Source: Niebla homalea
Taxonomy: Eukaryota; Ascomycota; Lecanoromycetes; Lecanorales; Ramalinaceae
Length of the DNA stretch: 64,000 bases
Assembly (NCBI GenBank): GCA_019925105.1
Contig: JAHGAU010000001.1
Span: 2,666,001-2,730,000 of the forward strand
Direction of reading: 5' to 3'
Positions 1-12,607 of the stretch are shown here, one piece after another (position 1 is the stretch's first letter; each line of letters opens with the position of its first letter). The translations under genes were made by a program, and so were the position numbers. The notes below the pieces were generated by a model. That model was not told the origin of the DNA and did not search any database. It worked only from the letters and a program-made list of their open reading frames with translations.

Positions 1-2877
1 TTTCGCCTCAACATCTTCCTTCGCCCTCATCTAGTATAGTTCAAAGAATTGACAAAGTCTGTCATGCTAATCCTTTTGCCGACACTGGAGAAAAGGAGCC
101 TCGAAGGTGATTAGCTCATTTTCTGACGAAGATTGCTTGGATTGAACGCCTGATGTCTGCGCAGCTATAATTGCACCCTTTGGCTGTAGTCACGACCCAG
201 TCTTACCTCTGAAGGACTCTAAAACAGGGCTAGACAAGAACTATCAAGTGACTCTGAAGTACAGAAGTATTGACGATGATAACGGAATCAACAAAGCTAA
301 TTTGCAATTGATTACGGTAGCCGGCAAACATTCAACTTGAATAATCCCAGAGAGCAGCTTCTTATCTCAAAGAGGAGGATTCTTACATGTCGGATGGTTT
401 TTGAAATGAAACTACTAACAGCGTGGTCATTGCAGTTCAATGGGTTGAATCACCCAGGGAAAGAGACGTCGGAGGTATGGACAAGGCGCGCGAAGTAACA
501 GGGTGGCCAGGACTAACGGATTTTTCTGCGCAGCTACTGTGCTAACCAATATGTACGCCTGGCATTTTTGACTTGTTGTTCTTCTCCTAGGTGCAATAGA
601 GAATACGCTCTATACTTTTCAAGAGAATCACACGGCGGACTTACAATCTAGAGGGGTGAACGAGCCTTTTCCGCGTCACAGGCGCTGCTCCATGAATGAA
701 GTGTACGCAACTGTCTCACAGTAGTCCCAGGAGTCTTACTTCTGATTTCAGCCAAAGTATAGAATAAGCTACATATGCGTCTCGGGCAGTAGATTGATGG
801 CATGGGTGCTACTTCAAATGAAAAAGACAATGCTGATGATACTCTCCAATTTCGACCAGATAAGATCCTTCTGGTTCGCTCCATATAAATCATCTATCCG
901 TAGGCTGCTGCTTACGATATACCCAAGTTGAAATGGTATTCTTGTCTTACAGTAGAAGCATACAGGAAGAGGCTAAGGACCTTGACCAAGGTCACGGAAG
1001 CCCCGATTCATCTTTCTTCATTGGCACACGCCCACGCTGTACACAGTTTTCGGTACCCAACTCCATACACAAATCAGCTCTGCAAGGGCATCTACGCTCG
1101 GACTTACGTTTTTTGGGTATATCCTATCATCCCCTTTGGATGTCCAGCTGAGAAGGCCTGCACAGATCAGTTTATGCGAAACCATCTGACATCACAAGAA
1201 GTAAGGTCCAAAGAATCATGTTCTCCGGTCTGATCTTGCCCTCGGAGACCTTTTGAGAAATAAGCATCCTTACTCCGATGCATTTGGTACAACAAGCTTC
1301 CATGATTGCTTTGACCTGACTTGTTACATACCACGGCAGCCTTATCTCGATATTATCATCGACCTCTACTGATACCTCACTCTTCCTTTTTGGTGCCAAT
1401 CTGAGCGCAGAATGCTGACATCATGCCATCCAGAGAGTACAGAGGGCAGAAGAATTCTTGCTTGAGCAGGATTTTTCAGTCAGATTCTTCTCTCCGTACA
1501 ACGCTTTCCCCTTTCTCCATCTTGATACCCTTTTGCTGCATCCCAGATCCGACCGGATCTTATCCGGGTGATTTCCATCACCACAGTAGCGGATCTTGCA
1601 AAAAGCCTCAAGAGCAAAAGAGGCAGCAGCCCCAGAACCACTGACAGCAAAATACATGCTCCTATTTGAAAGGCCTACCATCTGACCGACTGAAAGCCGC
1701 GATCTTGTACTCTGAGATGTCTAGAAACTACTTTCTACAAGGAGGTTTCTGCCCGTCTCTGTACAGCACGAGAGAAGTCTTTCGCGAAAGATGAGATAGA
1801 CGCATGGATGAAGCTAGCAAAGGGCTTCATCGTACGACTCTGGATACGAGGACAGCAGACCAAAATTTGCAACTCCACAAAAGACAGGAGCCTTGAATAG
1901 GAGGCAGTTTCAGCAAGGAATAGACCATCTCAAGGTCAGGCTACTTGACTTTGTGGGTGACTTTTCTCAAAGAAGACACTGATTGCGGTTTCACAATAGT
2001 TGCCTGGCTACACCGCAAACAATATTTATACTCCTTACATATGTCAGGCATCGAAAGGTGACTTGACAATGGTTGAAATCATGGTGTGGTCGGATGACGG
2101 TTTGGAATAGGGGTTGGAGGCGCCTAACGGGCTGATGCAAGGAGAGACTTCAGGCGTCGGAACTGGGGATAAATAGTAGAATTGCAAATGAGATATCTGT
2201 ATTGTTGAGTATGAAACATTGTGCTCATTCAGATGTATACAAAATCATATCAAAAAACAGATGTTTCGATAGGGGAGCCGTGGAGCCCACGTTTCCTCCT
2301 TTAATTGCCCAATATTTGATTTGTTTCGGATTTGATTTAATTGTATGGAAATGCTTTATTGAACCCCTTTGATGGAACAAGCGTTCCCTTGGATTGAGCA
2401 AGCAGATATAGCTCAAACGGGGTAGCGCCAAAGGTAACTACTCTTTACATTCCTCAACATCTGAGCTTTTTTTAGATATGTGGAAAGGCTACCGGCTCCC
2501 AGGAACGCATAATAAGTGGGAATGACTGGACGACGGGCCTATGTTGGCAATTCTCGGCGCTTTGATCCAAATCTATCTTGTAATGCTCGGCCAGTATAGA
2601 AATTTCCTGTAGAAAGAATTGATTATATTGTCTGAAGCTACAAAGAGCCTGCAGCTTGTTTGAGCCAAGAACGAATCTTTTGTGATGTGAGACAGACAAT
2701 GTTCGCTCATGAAACCCATTGTTCCACTTGTTTTGAATAGGAGTATATTCCACTCCCTACTTCTTCCATTTGTTCCACCTACATTCGCAGCCTTTGTAAG
2801 CAAGCCTATCCACATTGTTAGAGTCACGTTGGCAGCGTTCCCAGATACAGATTTCATTAGCATTACGTTCTCGAATC
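1..2877. other. Gene-sparse stretch
   Basis: No gene supported here. Short open frames exist on both strands (for example minus-strand frames at 1172-1399 and 1421-1681), but none shows a recognisable domain or a convincing exon chain. The last part (about 2700-2877) is probably the promoter of the kinase gene that follows. Confidence 0.5.
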
Positions 2878-4215
2878 ATGGCTTCTCTACCGCCCGTGTT
2901 CAGGAACGAGATCCAGCAGCGTTGGGAAAAAGGCCAGATGGAAGGCTCCGTTGCTCGATATTACTTGGAGACATTCACCGCCGGGGATTCCGCATCAGTT
3001 CCCGGACAGCATGGGAGACCATCGGTACTAGAAGACGTCCTGCAACATGAAGACGCGACTCTATTCAGCGCGATGTCAACTGGACAGGGTTGGCGTCCTC
3101 TTTGCAAACTCGGAGAGGGGACCTATGGATCAGTCATTTTGTGGGAAAAACGCCTTGCCGACAGAACACCAGTGAGGGCAGCCATAAAGGATGCGGCATG
3201 TTCATCATTCTTCCGTGACTATTGCGCAGAAGCAAGCCTGACCAGACGTCTGACCGATGCCGGATGCAAGAACGTGATAAGCGCCATGGAATGGGCCTTC
3301 ATTCCAGAAAATTCTTACAAACAAACCAAACCCCAGCACCGCATTGCCTATGAGTTTGCAGAGAATTCGGATTTGGCTCGACTTTTCGAATGGTATCGAT
3401 ATCAAGGGCTCATCTTTCCCGAACCTTTCATTTGGCACATCCTCTGCAGCGTCGCCAACGCGCTCTGCTTCTGCCGCCACGGACATGCCAGCCTGCCAGG
3501 CAAACGAGGATGGGATCCGATCGTACATGGCGACATCAAATGCGAGAACATCCTGATGACGGCGCCCGATGAAGATGAACCATACGAAGGCTACCCTCCC
3601 ATCAAACTCGCCGACTTCGGACTTGCCTATACTCTCAGCGCTTCTGTGACAAGCGTTCAACATTTCGTAAGCTCCAGAGTTTATGGAACCAACGGCTACA
3701 TCGCGCCTGAGATTGCGGATCGCACACCAGAACGCGAGGGTCGTAGGCGAAAGCCACACGAACTGCACAGTCCACATGCAGACATCTACTCCTTAGGGAT
3801 GACTTGCAAGAAATTGCTCCGTCTGGTCGATTTTGGTCAATCTGCCACCGGCCCGAACGCAAATGGTCCATTGTCTGAGCTCGCGAAGACCATGGACCTC
3901 ACTCAAGTCTACAGCCCCGAGTTGAGGGATTTACTGGATCGTTGTGTCGCTCCGGACCCTCGAGATCGGCCAAAGTCCTACCGGCTCTTCGCTGAGGCCT
4001 CAACCACGATGCGCAGGATGCTGGAAGTGGGATTCGAGAGTTCGAAAGACGCCAAGGGATTGCAGAGGCCGTATCACAGCCTGGTGCTGTATACCAAGCA
4101 AGGCCAGCAACGCTGGATCGAAGATCTTGAATTCCAGCAGCTGTACCTGTACGGTAATTGCTTTCCATTGGTGAGGCTGATGAGAGATGAGGAAGCGAGA
4201 AGGAACAGTACCTGA
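2878..4215 (+). CDS. Serine/threonine protein kinase-like protein, non-RD type
   Basis: Single-exon gene of 445 residues. The kinase fold is visible in order: glycine-rich loop LGEGTYGSV (residues 78-86), candidate ATP-anchoring lysine in AAIK (Lys104), catalytic loop HGDIKCEN (217-224), DFG (246-248) and an APE-like IAPEI segment. The usual HRD arginine is glycine (HGD), so this is a non-RD kinase; such kinases are generally not controlled by activation-loop phosphorylation. The essential Asp, Asn and Lys are present, so activity is plausible. The ATG at 2878 was preferred to one 63 bases upstream because the upstream extension has no protein-like character. Resembles fungus-specific kinases with no assigned pathway; substrate unknown. 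Upstream and downstream genes give no functional clue. Confidence 0.85.
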   Translation: MASLPPVFRNEIQQRWEKGQMEGSVARYYLETFTAGDSASVPGQHGRPSVLEDVLQHEDATLFSAMSTGQGWRPLCKLGEGTYGSVILWEKRLADRTPVRAAIKDAACSSFFRDYCAEASLTRRLTDAGCKNVISAMEWAFIPENSYKQTKPQHRIAYEFAENSDLARLFEWYRYQGLIFPEPFIWHILCSVANALCFCRHGHASLPGKRGWDPIVHGDIKCENILMTAPDEDEPYEGYPPIKLADFGLAYTLSASVTSVQHFVSSRVYGTNGYIAPEIADRTPEREGRRRKPHELHSPHADIYSLGMTCKKLLRLVDFGQSATGPNANGPLSELAKTMDLTQVYSPELRDLLDRCVAPDPRDRPKSYRLFAEASTTMRRMLEVGFESSKDAKGLQRPYHSLVLYTKQGQQRWIEDLEFQQLYLYGNCFPLVRLMRDEEARRNST

Positions 4216-4661
4216 GCATGTCTCTTGATCGGCTTTGAAGGGCGATTCATTTGAGCATAGGGTACAGCCTTTGGCGAGCCGCTGGCGGCATTTACATTCC
4301 CGTAGGTGGCTTATGTTCATGCGGATTCCTGTAAGTAGCAGTTATGAATGATCATCCTTGCATGGGACTATGATGCAATTCTCATCTGCTCGAGATGCAC
4401 CTAGACAGCCCTACGTCTTGGGTCCAACGGAACTCCTAAATACACGTAGTCAAGTGGCTTGATCCTTGAAGGCGAGAGATTGCTTGAATTAAGCTTCCAG
4501 GGCTAGGAACAATGAAACCGGCGCCAACATGCGTCAGGAGCTTGCAGCACGGACTCTTTCTTAATTGGCCAAGCGCAACGCTGACGTACGACTGTTGGCG
4601 GTGAGGCTGAGTGATACCACCCTGAGGGTAATCACAACGCTTGAGAGCTCAATGCTGACAA

Positions 4662-6002
4662 ATGTTCGGGGATCTGTACGCTACGACCTCATTTGAGGCT
4701 CATCCTAGCCTGGAGATGCTCCTCCACCAGCAGAGCCAGGCAGTACCGATGCTAGACCATTTCTCCACCGTACAAGCCATGTCCGCCCCCAAACCTCACA
4801 ACGCATGTGACGAATGTCGGTCGAGAAAGCTGAAGTGTTCGGGAGAGCCTACGGGTTGCGCAAGGTGTGCACAAGACGGAGTGACATGCCGCTACTCGCC
4901 TAGGAAGCAGATGGGTAGACCAAGGAAAAGAAGGCGTGAGGAGGAGACAGGCTTACAGAACTCCCATTTCGATCCGTGGGCCTACACGACTGGGGCGGAT
5001 GATCAGGGGACGGGCTTTACAGGCCAAGAGCATTCAATGGCATTCCCAGACATCCTGGATCCTCAGCTGGGCATGAATGGCTCTTTGTCAACATTCGATA
5101 TGAGCTCGATTCCTGGGAGCGCCCCATTCGTGAATGGTTCGAACGACAGCACAGGAGCAGGCTCATATGAAAGTCCGTGCAACGATTTCATTCCCAACAA
5201 CCCAGATCATGGACAATATGGTATATCCAGAAGCACCGACTTCGCTGGTTGGATACCGTCGCCGACCACCGACCAGACAGCATCAAGGCCCTATAACGCC
5301 CTCCATCAAATACCCACACCCTCTGCCTCAGAACACACAACGACCGCAGACGCCACCGTTGCCCCCTCTTCTCCAGTGGCCAAAACTTGCGATTGTATAA
5401 CAACGCTCTACCAGACGCTTTCAACATTTTCCTCCGCCCCAGAAGCATTCTTCCCCTATGGCATATCCAGGCTAAAACGCATAACTTCCACAGCCTGGAA
5501 GGCTCTAAGGTGCGACATCTGCGCCCAAACCTATGCCAACTCCCTGCAAAACTCATCGGCCCTCAACACCCTAATGAATCTCATTGTCACCGAGTATTCC
5601 AAAATTCTCAAAGAGATCGATGAGCGATCACAGACTGAGGATAAGATACAATTCCGCATGGGCGAGACGAACAGCATCGAAACGCAGCATCTTCACACTG
5701 GCACGACTGACTGTCCCATGGCTATCACAATCGATCTAAAGGGTTCCGAGTGGCGGACTTTGGCGCGAAACGCGGTCAGGAAGGAGATCTTTGGGGAGAG
5801 GCCGGGGGATGAATGTATAGCGAGGCTGGTAGATGAGACGAAGCAGAGGCAGATTCGGTGGCACAATAAGTTTGCACTAGAAAATGGTCGCCAGGAGTAT
5901 GTGATGCACTTGAATGAGCATGGAGAAGCGGAAGGGTTCGAGTGTACAGGCTTGCTCTATATGAAGCGGCTAGCAGAACTGTTGGACAGTCTTGGTCTGT
6001 AA
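4662..6002 (+). CDS. Zn(II)2Cys6 transcription factor
   Basis: Intronless 446-residue protein. Residues 49-76 form a classic fungal binuclear zinc cluster with six cysteines in the C-x2-C-x6-C-x6-C-x2-C-x6-C spacing (CDECRSRKLKC, then CARCAQDGVTC). A basic AT-hook-like GRPRKRRR follows the cluster. The middle is Ser/Pro/Thr-rich and low in structure; the C-terminal part contains Cys and Leu residues in a helical-looking segment, as in AflR-like small regulators. It probably binds DNA as a nuclear regulator. No biosynthetic cluster sits beside it, so its targets are unknown. Translation could also begin at the internal Met just before the zinc cluster (about 4779). Confidence 0.9.
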   Translation: MFGDLYATTSFEAHPSLEMLLHQQSQAVPMLDHFSTVQAMSAPKPHNACDECRSRKLKCSGEPTGCARCAQDGVTCRYSPRKQMGRPRKRRREEETGLQNSHFDPWAYTTGADDQGTGFTGQEHSMAFPDILDPQLGMNGSLSTFDMSSIPGSAPFVNGSNDSTGAGSYESPCNDFIPNNPDHGQYGISRSTDFAGWIPSPTTDQTASRPYNALHQIPTPSASEHTTTADATVAPSSPVAKTCDCITTLYQTLSTFSSAPEAFFPYGISRLKRITSTAWKALRCDICAQTYANSLQNSSALNTLMNLIVTEYSKILKEIDERSQTEDKIQFRMGETNSIETQHLHTGTTDCPMAITIDLKGSEWRTLARNAVRKEIFGERPGDECIARLVDETKQRQIRWHNKFALENGRQEYVMHLNEHGEAEGFECTGLLYMKRLAELLDSLGL

Positions 6003-6253
6003 TGGTATATATTTAAGTATGCACTTGATAGGGCCGGCTCAATTCCGTACGTTGCAATTCTCAGTATTATCAACGAACTGGCGACGGATTTTCGCCCGCC
6101 GCTGGCAGATGCCTTTTCTTCTTAGAATACATCAAAGGTTGCGCTATGGTATGGTTTGCTGAGAAACGACAGATAAGAGTAAACATACGCTGTCGAATGG
6201 CCCAGGAAGTGGTATTCTGGAAATCTTTAGACACGCGGACAGGTTAGGTTTGA

Positions 6254-6862
6254 CTATTGTGATCTAGCAGCGGTCTTGTTTGCCTTCCTCTGTTTCTCGA
6301 TACGTGCGCTCCTCCGTGGAATTGGACCAGACTTAAGTGTGCTCCGTTGAGAACTTGTGGATATTGGACGTGACGGTCTCTGTAGTTGATGTTGGCCAGG
6401 CTCACAGTCTGCACGGGTGAGCTTTGGCATTAAGTCGACCAGAAAAGAGGTACAGTCCACAAGACACTTATACCCGTGGATGGTGGCTCCTTGGAGGCCT
6501 ATCATTATATTACGCGACTGCTCGTCTGTATCGAAAAATTCCAGGCCAGCGACGCGTATGTTGGTTCTCGCAGTAACAGTATTATCATCTATGCGTTCGT
6601 TCTCGTCATAAATCCAGCGATCAAATTTCGGTTCATCCAGAGAACCGGCTGTAGTCCCAAATTCACCGAGAAATTTGAAAAACCTTTCATCATTTATGAC
6701 AGGAATTGTCTGACGGTTATATTTATTGACCAACTCTTCGATCTTTTCACTCGGAATGTTGAGTCTCGTTTTGTATGAAGTAGGTAGCTGAGTTGAGCTT
6801 GGGCTTCGCGCTGCAGACGATGAAGGGCTTATCGGCGTTTGGCGAAGATGATTTTCATCCAT
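6254..6862 (-). CDS. Hypothetical protein, 202 aa
   Basis: Single open frame on the minus strand, convergent with the Zn2Cys6 gene. I do not recognise a family. The N-terminal 30 residues are Ser/Pro-rich; the middle (about 35-145) has mixed charged and hydrophobic composition consistent with a small folded domain; the C-terminus is basic (RRSARIEKQRKANKTAARSQ), suggesting a nuclear localisation or nucleic-acid-contacting tail. No signal peptide or membrane segment. Could be a lineage-specific gene. Confidence 0.5.
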   Translation of the reverse strand: MDENHLRQTPISPSSSAARSPSSTQLPTSYKTRLNIPSEKIEELVNKYNRQTIPVINDERFFKFLGEFGTTAGSLDEPKFDRWIYDENERIDDNTVTARTNIRVAGLEFFDTDEQSRNIMIGLQGATIHGYKCLVDCTSFLVDLMPKLTRADCEPGQHQLQRPSRPISTSSQRSTLKSGPIPRRSARIEKQRKANKTAARSQ

Positions 6863-7459
6863 GTTGACGGAAGTGCATCAATGTGAGTGAAACTAAATCA
6901 GTATGAGGCATTTGTTGTTGAACCGTGTGGAAGTCATATTTTCTTCTCTGTCATGTAATCCCTCCAATATTAGTTCCGCCAGGCCCCCTGTCACCAGCGA
7001 GAAGGCACTTCTTTTACATTTATGCGACGGGTGGCTTTGCACGTTGGGCTGAATCGACGTCGGCCCCTCATTGGTTCTGAAAATCCCGATTTTTGTGGTG
7101 CCCCACTATATCATAAACCCAAATTCCCTACTTAGCCTCAACCAAAAAACATCAACTTGTTGGCGTCGTACCTGACTTGCTTGCTTACGCGCTGCCCTGT
7201 CTAGCCCTGAAATTGCCCGTTTTCCTGAAGACAAAGAGACGACGACATCGAGAATGCTCTACGAGTTTCGTCATATTCTTGCGACGCACTGACCCAAAAG
7301 CGCTTCTACTGAAGCCCCGCCGTCGTTTCGTCCATCGTACATCCATAGGCCTCGTCCTACGGTTTGGTCCTTGCTTGCCCATTCGAAAGGATCGCCTTAC
7401 TAAGCCAGACACTCTCAAGGATCCACGTCGACTGAGCAGCCCAGGAGCGCCAGGAGAAG

Positions 7460-8990
<1,531 letters not shown>

Positions 8991-9305
8991 GATAAGTGGT
9001 GAGTGGAGAGACATTCTAGCTATCAAAGGGAAACCGATTTACGGAGTGGGTGGATTGGATGTAGCACGAAGTGAAAGAACGACAACGATACCACATTGTG
9101 CGCGGACGGACGGTCGCTTTCAAAAGCTTCTGACTTGAATCTTTCGAAGTATGGTACCTGGTATATGAGGACCTAGATCGAAGTCTTTCCTCAATTTCCC
9201 CTCAGCTCCTTTCTATTCTCCCCCAGATCAATCCCTTGACTTGAACATTGTAAGCCTATCATCACTTCTGACCATATGTAGCTTTCACAAATCACAAAAT
9301 CCATA

Positions 9306-9313
9306 TCACGTGA
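9306..9313. promoter_or_regulatory. Palindromic E-box TCACGTGA
   Basis: Perfect 8-bp palindrome TCACGTGA about 460 bases upstream of the small membrane-protein gene. This is the consensus of Cbf1/bHLH-type factors. Function is inferred from the motif only. Confidence 0.35.
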
Positions 9314-9773
9314 TACGGCTCCTTGCCGCTAAGATAAACAATTCTCCGCCCGTTTCCCGCCTCTTATCGGTTACGTATCGCCCCTTCCCCTCTCCCGTTC
9401 CTGGATCCAAGCTGCTGTGCCAGAAAAAAACAAGGCACGAGACAGGTTTTGTTAGATAGCCCACTGCTTTTGCACCCAAAATTGACATCATTTTGTTCGT
9501 TCTTCATTCCCTGCTGTCAAGTAGCTACTACCCTGATTCCTTCCCCCTCCCCTTCTCCTCCCTTCCGAACTGCCTGTCACCCTGCTTGCTGCACAAGCCT
9601 TCCAACTTTTCTCAATCTCCCAAAGAAAAACGGTCCCTTTGAATCCATCCATCCATAGATCTTCGAATCAACCTATCCAATCCCCCCAGTTCCGTTCCCT
9701 TCCACTCCCTTCAACCGGCCAAAACCACCCGCAGTGAAGGTTTTTTTTTGATTTTTTTGGGTTTGCTGAAACC

Positions 9774-10162
9774 ATGGCTTCCTGGATCATCTACCTGACC
9801 TCCGCGCTCGCCCTTCTGCTCGCCCTCGTCGCCGGCGTCTATTTCTCCCCTTACAGGGACGACGCTTCCAAGTACATGGCTGAGCGCTTCTTCAAGGCGA
9901 AGGCCGAGGCTGAGAAGGCGGCGCTGCAGGCGGCAGGGACAGAGAAGGCGGAGGGGTTCCTGTGGGTTCTTTTCTCACCTTTTCACCTCCGGATTGGCTC
10001 GCGCCTTGGCTGATGTTTGGGAATAGGAAGGACCAGCTTAAGAAGAATCCCGTGGTCAGTAACGCGGAGCTCGATGATGTGGCGGAGGGGTTGGGTGGAG
10101 AGAAAAGGGAGGGTATCGCAGGGGGGAAGTTGGGAGAGGGGATTGCAAAGGCGTTTGACTGA
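9774..10162 (+). CDS. Small N-terminally membrane-anchored protein
   Basis: Two exons (9774-9961, 10027-10162; 324 nt, 107 residues). Residues 4-24 form a hydrophobic helix (SWIIYLTSALALLLALVAGV), followed by an Ala/Glu/Lys-rich helical region and a polar tail. The intron starts with an uncommon GTGGGT donor; skipping it would end the protein early, while splicing joins the two parts in frame into a Lys-rich helix (LKDQLKKNPVV). Likely a conserved small membrane protein of filamentous fungi with unknown function; the anchor could be a signal anchor of the ER or mitochondrion. The leader between 9500 and 9773 is very C/T-rich. Confidence 0.7.
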
Positions 10163-10794
10163 TTGGTTTGAGGGACGAGGCGAGAAGCGGAAAAGGTTAA
10201 GGGCAGGAGCGAACAGAATGGAAGGGAGTTGGTACGAATGAGAAAGAGTGCGGAAGAAGGAGTGCATGAGAGTGATATTGGATGGAGGGGAATTGGCAGG
10301 GTAACGCGACTTGCGTATAACTTTGGGACGCTGGTGAAGGGTACAAAGGGTTTAGGGCTGCTTTTATTATCGTGAGTCTTGCTTTTGAAGATGATGATAT
10401 TAGCCCTTCAGTGAGACGGAGTTGGATGTTACTGTATTCAAGCTTTCGTTCAATTGTGAAAATTTTAATCGCTTGTCGCTATGAAGATGCTGCTGCGAAG
10501 GCTAGGCCGTCGTTCGTAAAAAAGGTGGCTAGTGAAGAAGATGGCGAAAGCCGTGGTGCCATCTGCGGATGGATGATGGTGGCATCAAAGGGCGCTCTTC
10601 TGATGTGGCAGTCTTGGTAATGTCTCTGTTGTTGATGCCTGGTTGTCCAAACGAACGAGTGATACACCTTTTATGTAGCAGGACATGTGTAGTGTCTATG
10701 AAGACGCTCAGAACAAGTTTAGAAGTCGGTCTTGCGAAGTCTTTGGTTCTTGGTGATGTCAGTTGCTCAGATGTCTGATATCATCCGTATTTCT

Positions 10795-11475
10795 TCACGG
10801 AGGCCTTGTCGCATCCTCATTGGGCTCCCTCCTATCTTCTTCGACGTAATCCGGTGGCTTCCCCGTCGACGTCGGCTCGGTTCTCGACCTATTGGTCTCC
10901 CAGTCCTGCAATTCGACGCCCTCCCGATCTTCCCTCACGTGCACTCTGTCTGGCTCCTTGATGTATGGTGGGGGCGCCTCGCCCCTTTCATTTAAGCCCT
11001 CCTCATCGTCAATCCTTGGATTTCCACTTCCACCCACACTCCTCCAGTACCTCCCGCTTGGGCGTCCGCTGATCCTTCTCCAAGCTCTCAGGTCGGTGGC
11101 TAGAGCGTCTTGCTGTGAGACATGTTGGCGTGCTTGCTTGGCACGTCTCTTGCGGGAAAAGGACCAGATCACGAGGAGGACGGCGACTATGAAGAGAGCG
11201 AGGAGGAGGAAATAGTAGTTGAGAAGACCATCATTGTGGCCATCGTCGCCGTCGCCAGCTGGATGGTTGGAGGGAGGGGATGAGGTGGTTGCTGCGTAAC
11301 CGGCATGGTCGATTATTGAAGGGATGGAGGAATCCAAAGCGGGTGCTGCAGAAAAAGCGGAGGATTCACTGGCGGCCGCTGCTGAAGGATATGAAGCATC
11401 CTCAGCGAAGGTGGTTTGTGTTGCTAGTGTGAGAAGCGTGAGGATAGAGAGCGAGAAAAGATATGTTTGGTGCAT
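10795..11475 (-). CDS. Single-pass membrane protein with PPxY motifs
   Basis: Begins with a clear signal peptide (MHQTYLFSLSILTLLTLATQ), then a Ser/Ala/Pro-rich ectodomain of about 70 residues, one membrane helix (YYFLLLALFIVAVLLVIW) with a following stop-transfer cluster RKRRAKQAR, and a cytosolic tail of about 110 residues. The tail carries two PPxY motifs (PPPY and PPDY), which in fungi bind WW domains of Rsp5/Nedd4 ubiquitin ligases. I infer a membrane-anchored ligase adaptor or a ligase substrate. The frame extends upstream to 11715, but the ATG at 11475 puts the signal peptide at the N-terminus. Divergent from Tfb5. Confidence 0.75.
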   Translation of the reverse strand: MHQTYLFSLSILTLLTLATQTTFAEDASYPSAAAASESSAFSAAPALDSSIPSIIDHAGYAATTSSPPSNHPAGDGDDGHNDGLLNYYFLLLALFIVAVLLVIWSFSRKRRAKQARQHVSQQDALATDLRAWRRISGRPSGRYWRSVGGSGNPRIDDEEGLNERGEAPPPYIKEPDRVHVREDREGVELQDWETNRSRTEPTSTGKPPDYVEEDRREPNEDATRPP

Positions 11476-12056
11476 CTGCCGTGCTTGAGGAAGCATTATC
11501 ATTATATGTCTATTGTTGGTGACAAAGTCATAGAGGGAAAGAGCCTGGTAGTAAAAAGACCTTCGTTGAGAGCTGAAGAAGACTAAGATGGCTATGGATG
11601 AGGGCCACAGCACGAGGCAGGATCGTGTAAGCAATGTGTAATCCCACCAAAAGTCTAAAGACGCCGACCACCAATCGGCGGACACTTGTAGTTGAAAGTT
11701 GCTGTATCTTATCAAGGAGCATTATCTCATGGCTGAGTTTACCCCACTCGCACGTTAATGGACGGTGAAAGTGAAGGTCATGGTTGCAAGTATAGTGAAG
11801 GCAGAATGGGGCACCATCCGTGCAACAAGGGAAAGGAAATTGAGATGATGTCTTCTGAGCGGAACGTCCGGAACTCTCCCTGGCTTGCCTGGGTGCCTGA
11901 GGTCGGAGTCTCGGAAGCTCCTATCGCCGGCGGAGAGCACAGGCCCATAGACAGACTTGCAGCCGCACATGGCGCCGTTTTGGTCGCTCCAACTCTATCT
12001 TCTACGCTTAATTTCATTGCGCTGGAGGACCTGGTTGGAAGGTATCGGTGGTGAGG

Positions 12057-12408
12057 ATGCCTAAAGCTATCAAAGGTCAGTATCACATCTCAAATCTCTC
12101 ATTGTCTCTTGGCAGATGGAGCAAGTACACGTGATAAGAAGCTCAATGGTTATATCTACTCAGGCGTTTTGATCGAATGTGATCCTTCTATCAAAGCCAT
12201 CATTCTCAAGATTGATCAAGAGAAACACGATTATATAGTGGAGGATCTGGATGACCAGACTCTGGTAATAAAGGAGTCTCAGCTGCCGCGTCTAAAGGCC
12301 AGATTGGAAGAGGTAGCTGTTCTCCCCACTCTTTCAAAGTCAACATTGCTGACGCTTCTGGAAGGAGCTGGCCAGTACGCAGCAAATGCCGGACGACAAC
12401 TCGGATGA
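12057..12408 (+). CDS. TFB5: TFIIH subunit Tfb5 (GTF2H5/TTDA homologue)
   Basis: Two exons: 12057-12075 (MPKAIK plus one base) and 12164-12408, joined by an 88-nt GT-AG intron; 87 residues. The joined sequence GVLIECDPSIKAIILKID followed by a short acidic strand (VEDLDDQTLVI) matches the Tfb5/TTDA core. Tfb5 stabilises the Tfb2 (p52) subunit of TFIIH and is needed for nucleotide excision repair. The tiny first exon makes it easy to miss: an uninterrupted frame starting at 12109 would give an unrelated N-terminus from intron sequence. The C-terminal 25 residues beyond the usual family end are slightly longer than typical. Confidence 0.9.
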
Positions 12409-12607
12409 CGACTAGCACCTGCTCATCTTAAGGGATCGTTGAGTATGCCTTCCTCTCCATGGAGGGAGTCGAAAGAAACACTCAAGCTTCAACCCAAACC
12501 TCCTATGCTCTTTAGCCTTACCAACCCTTCCACCCTCTTTCAATCTCTGATCATTTGTGTGTGACCACCTGGCTACCAAAATCCTTGTGGCTACTTCATC
12601 GCTCGTA

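Noticed and set aside
2405..2440. ATAGCTCAAACGGGGTAGCGCC resembling a tRNA start on the plus strand
   Set aside because: No B box (GGTTCGAATCC-like) at the expected distance.
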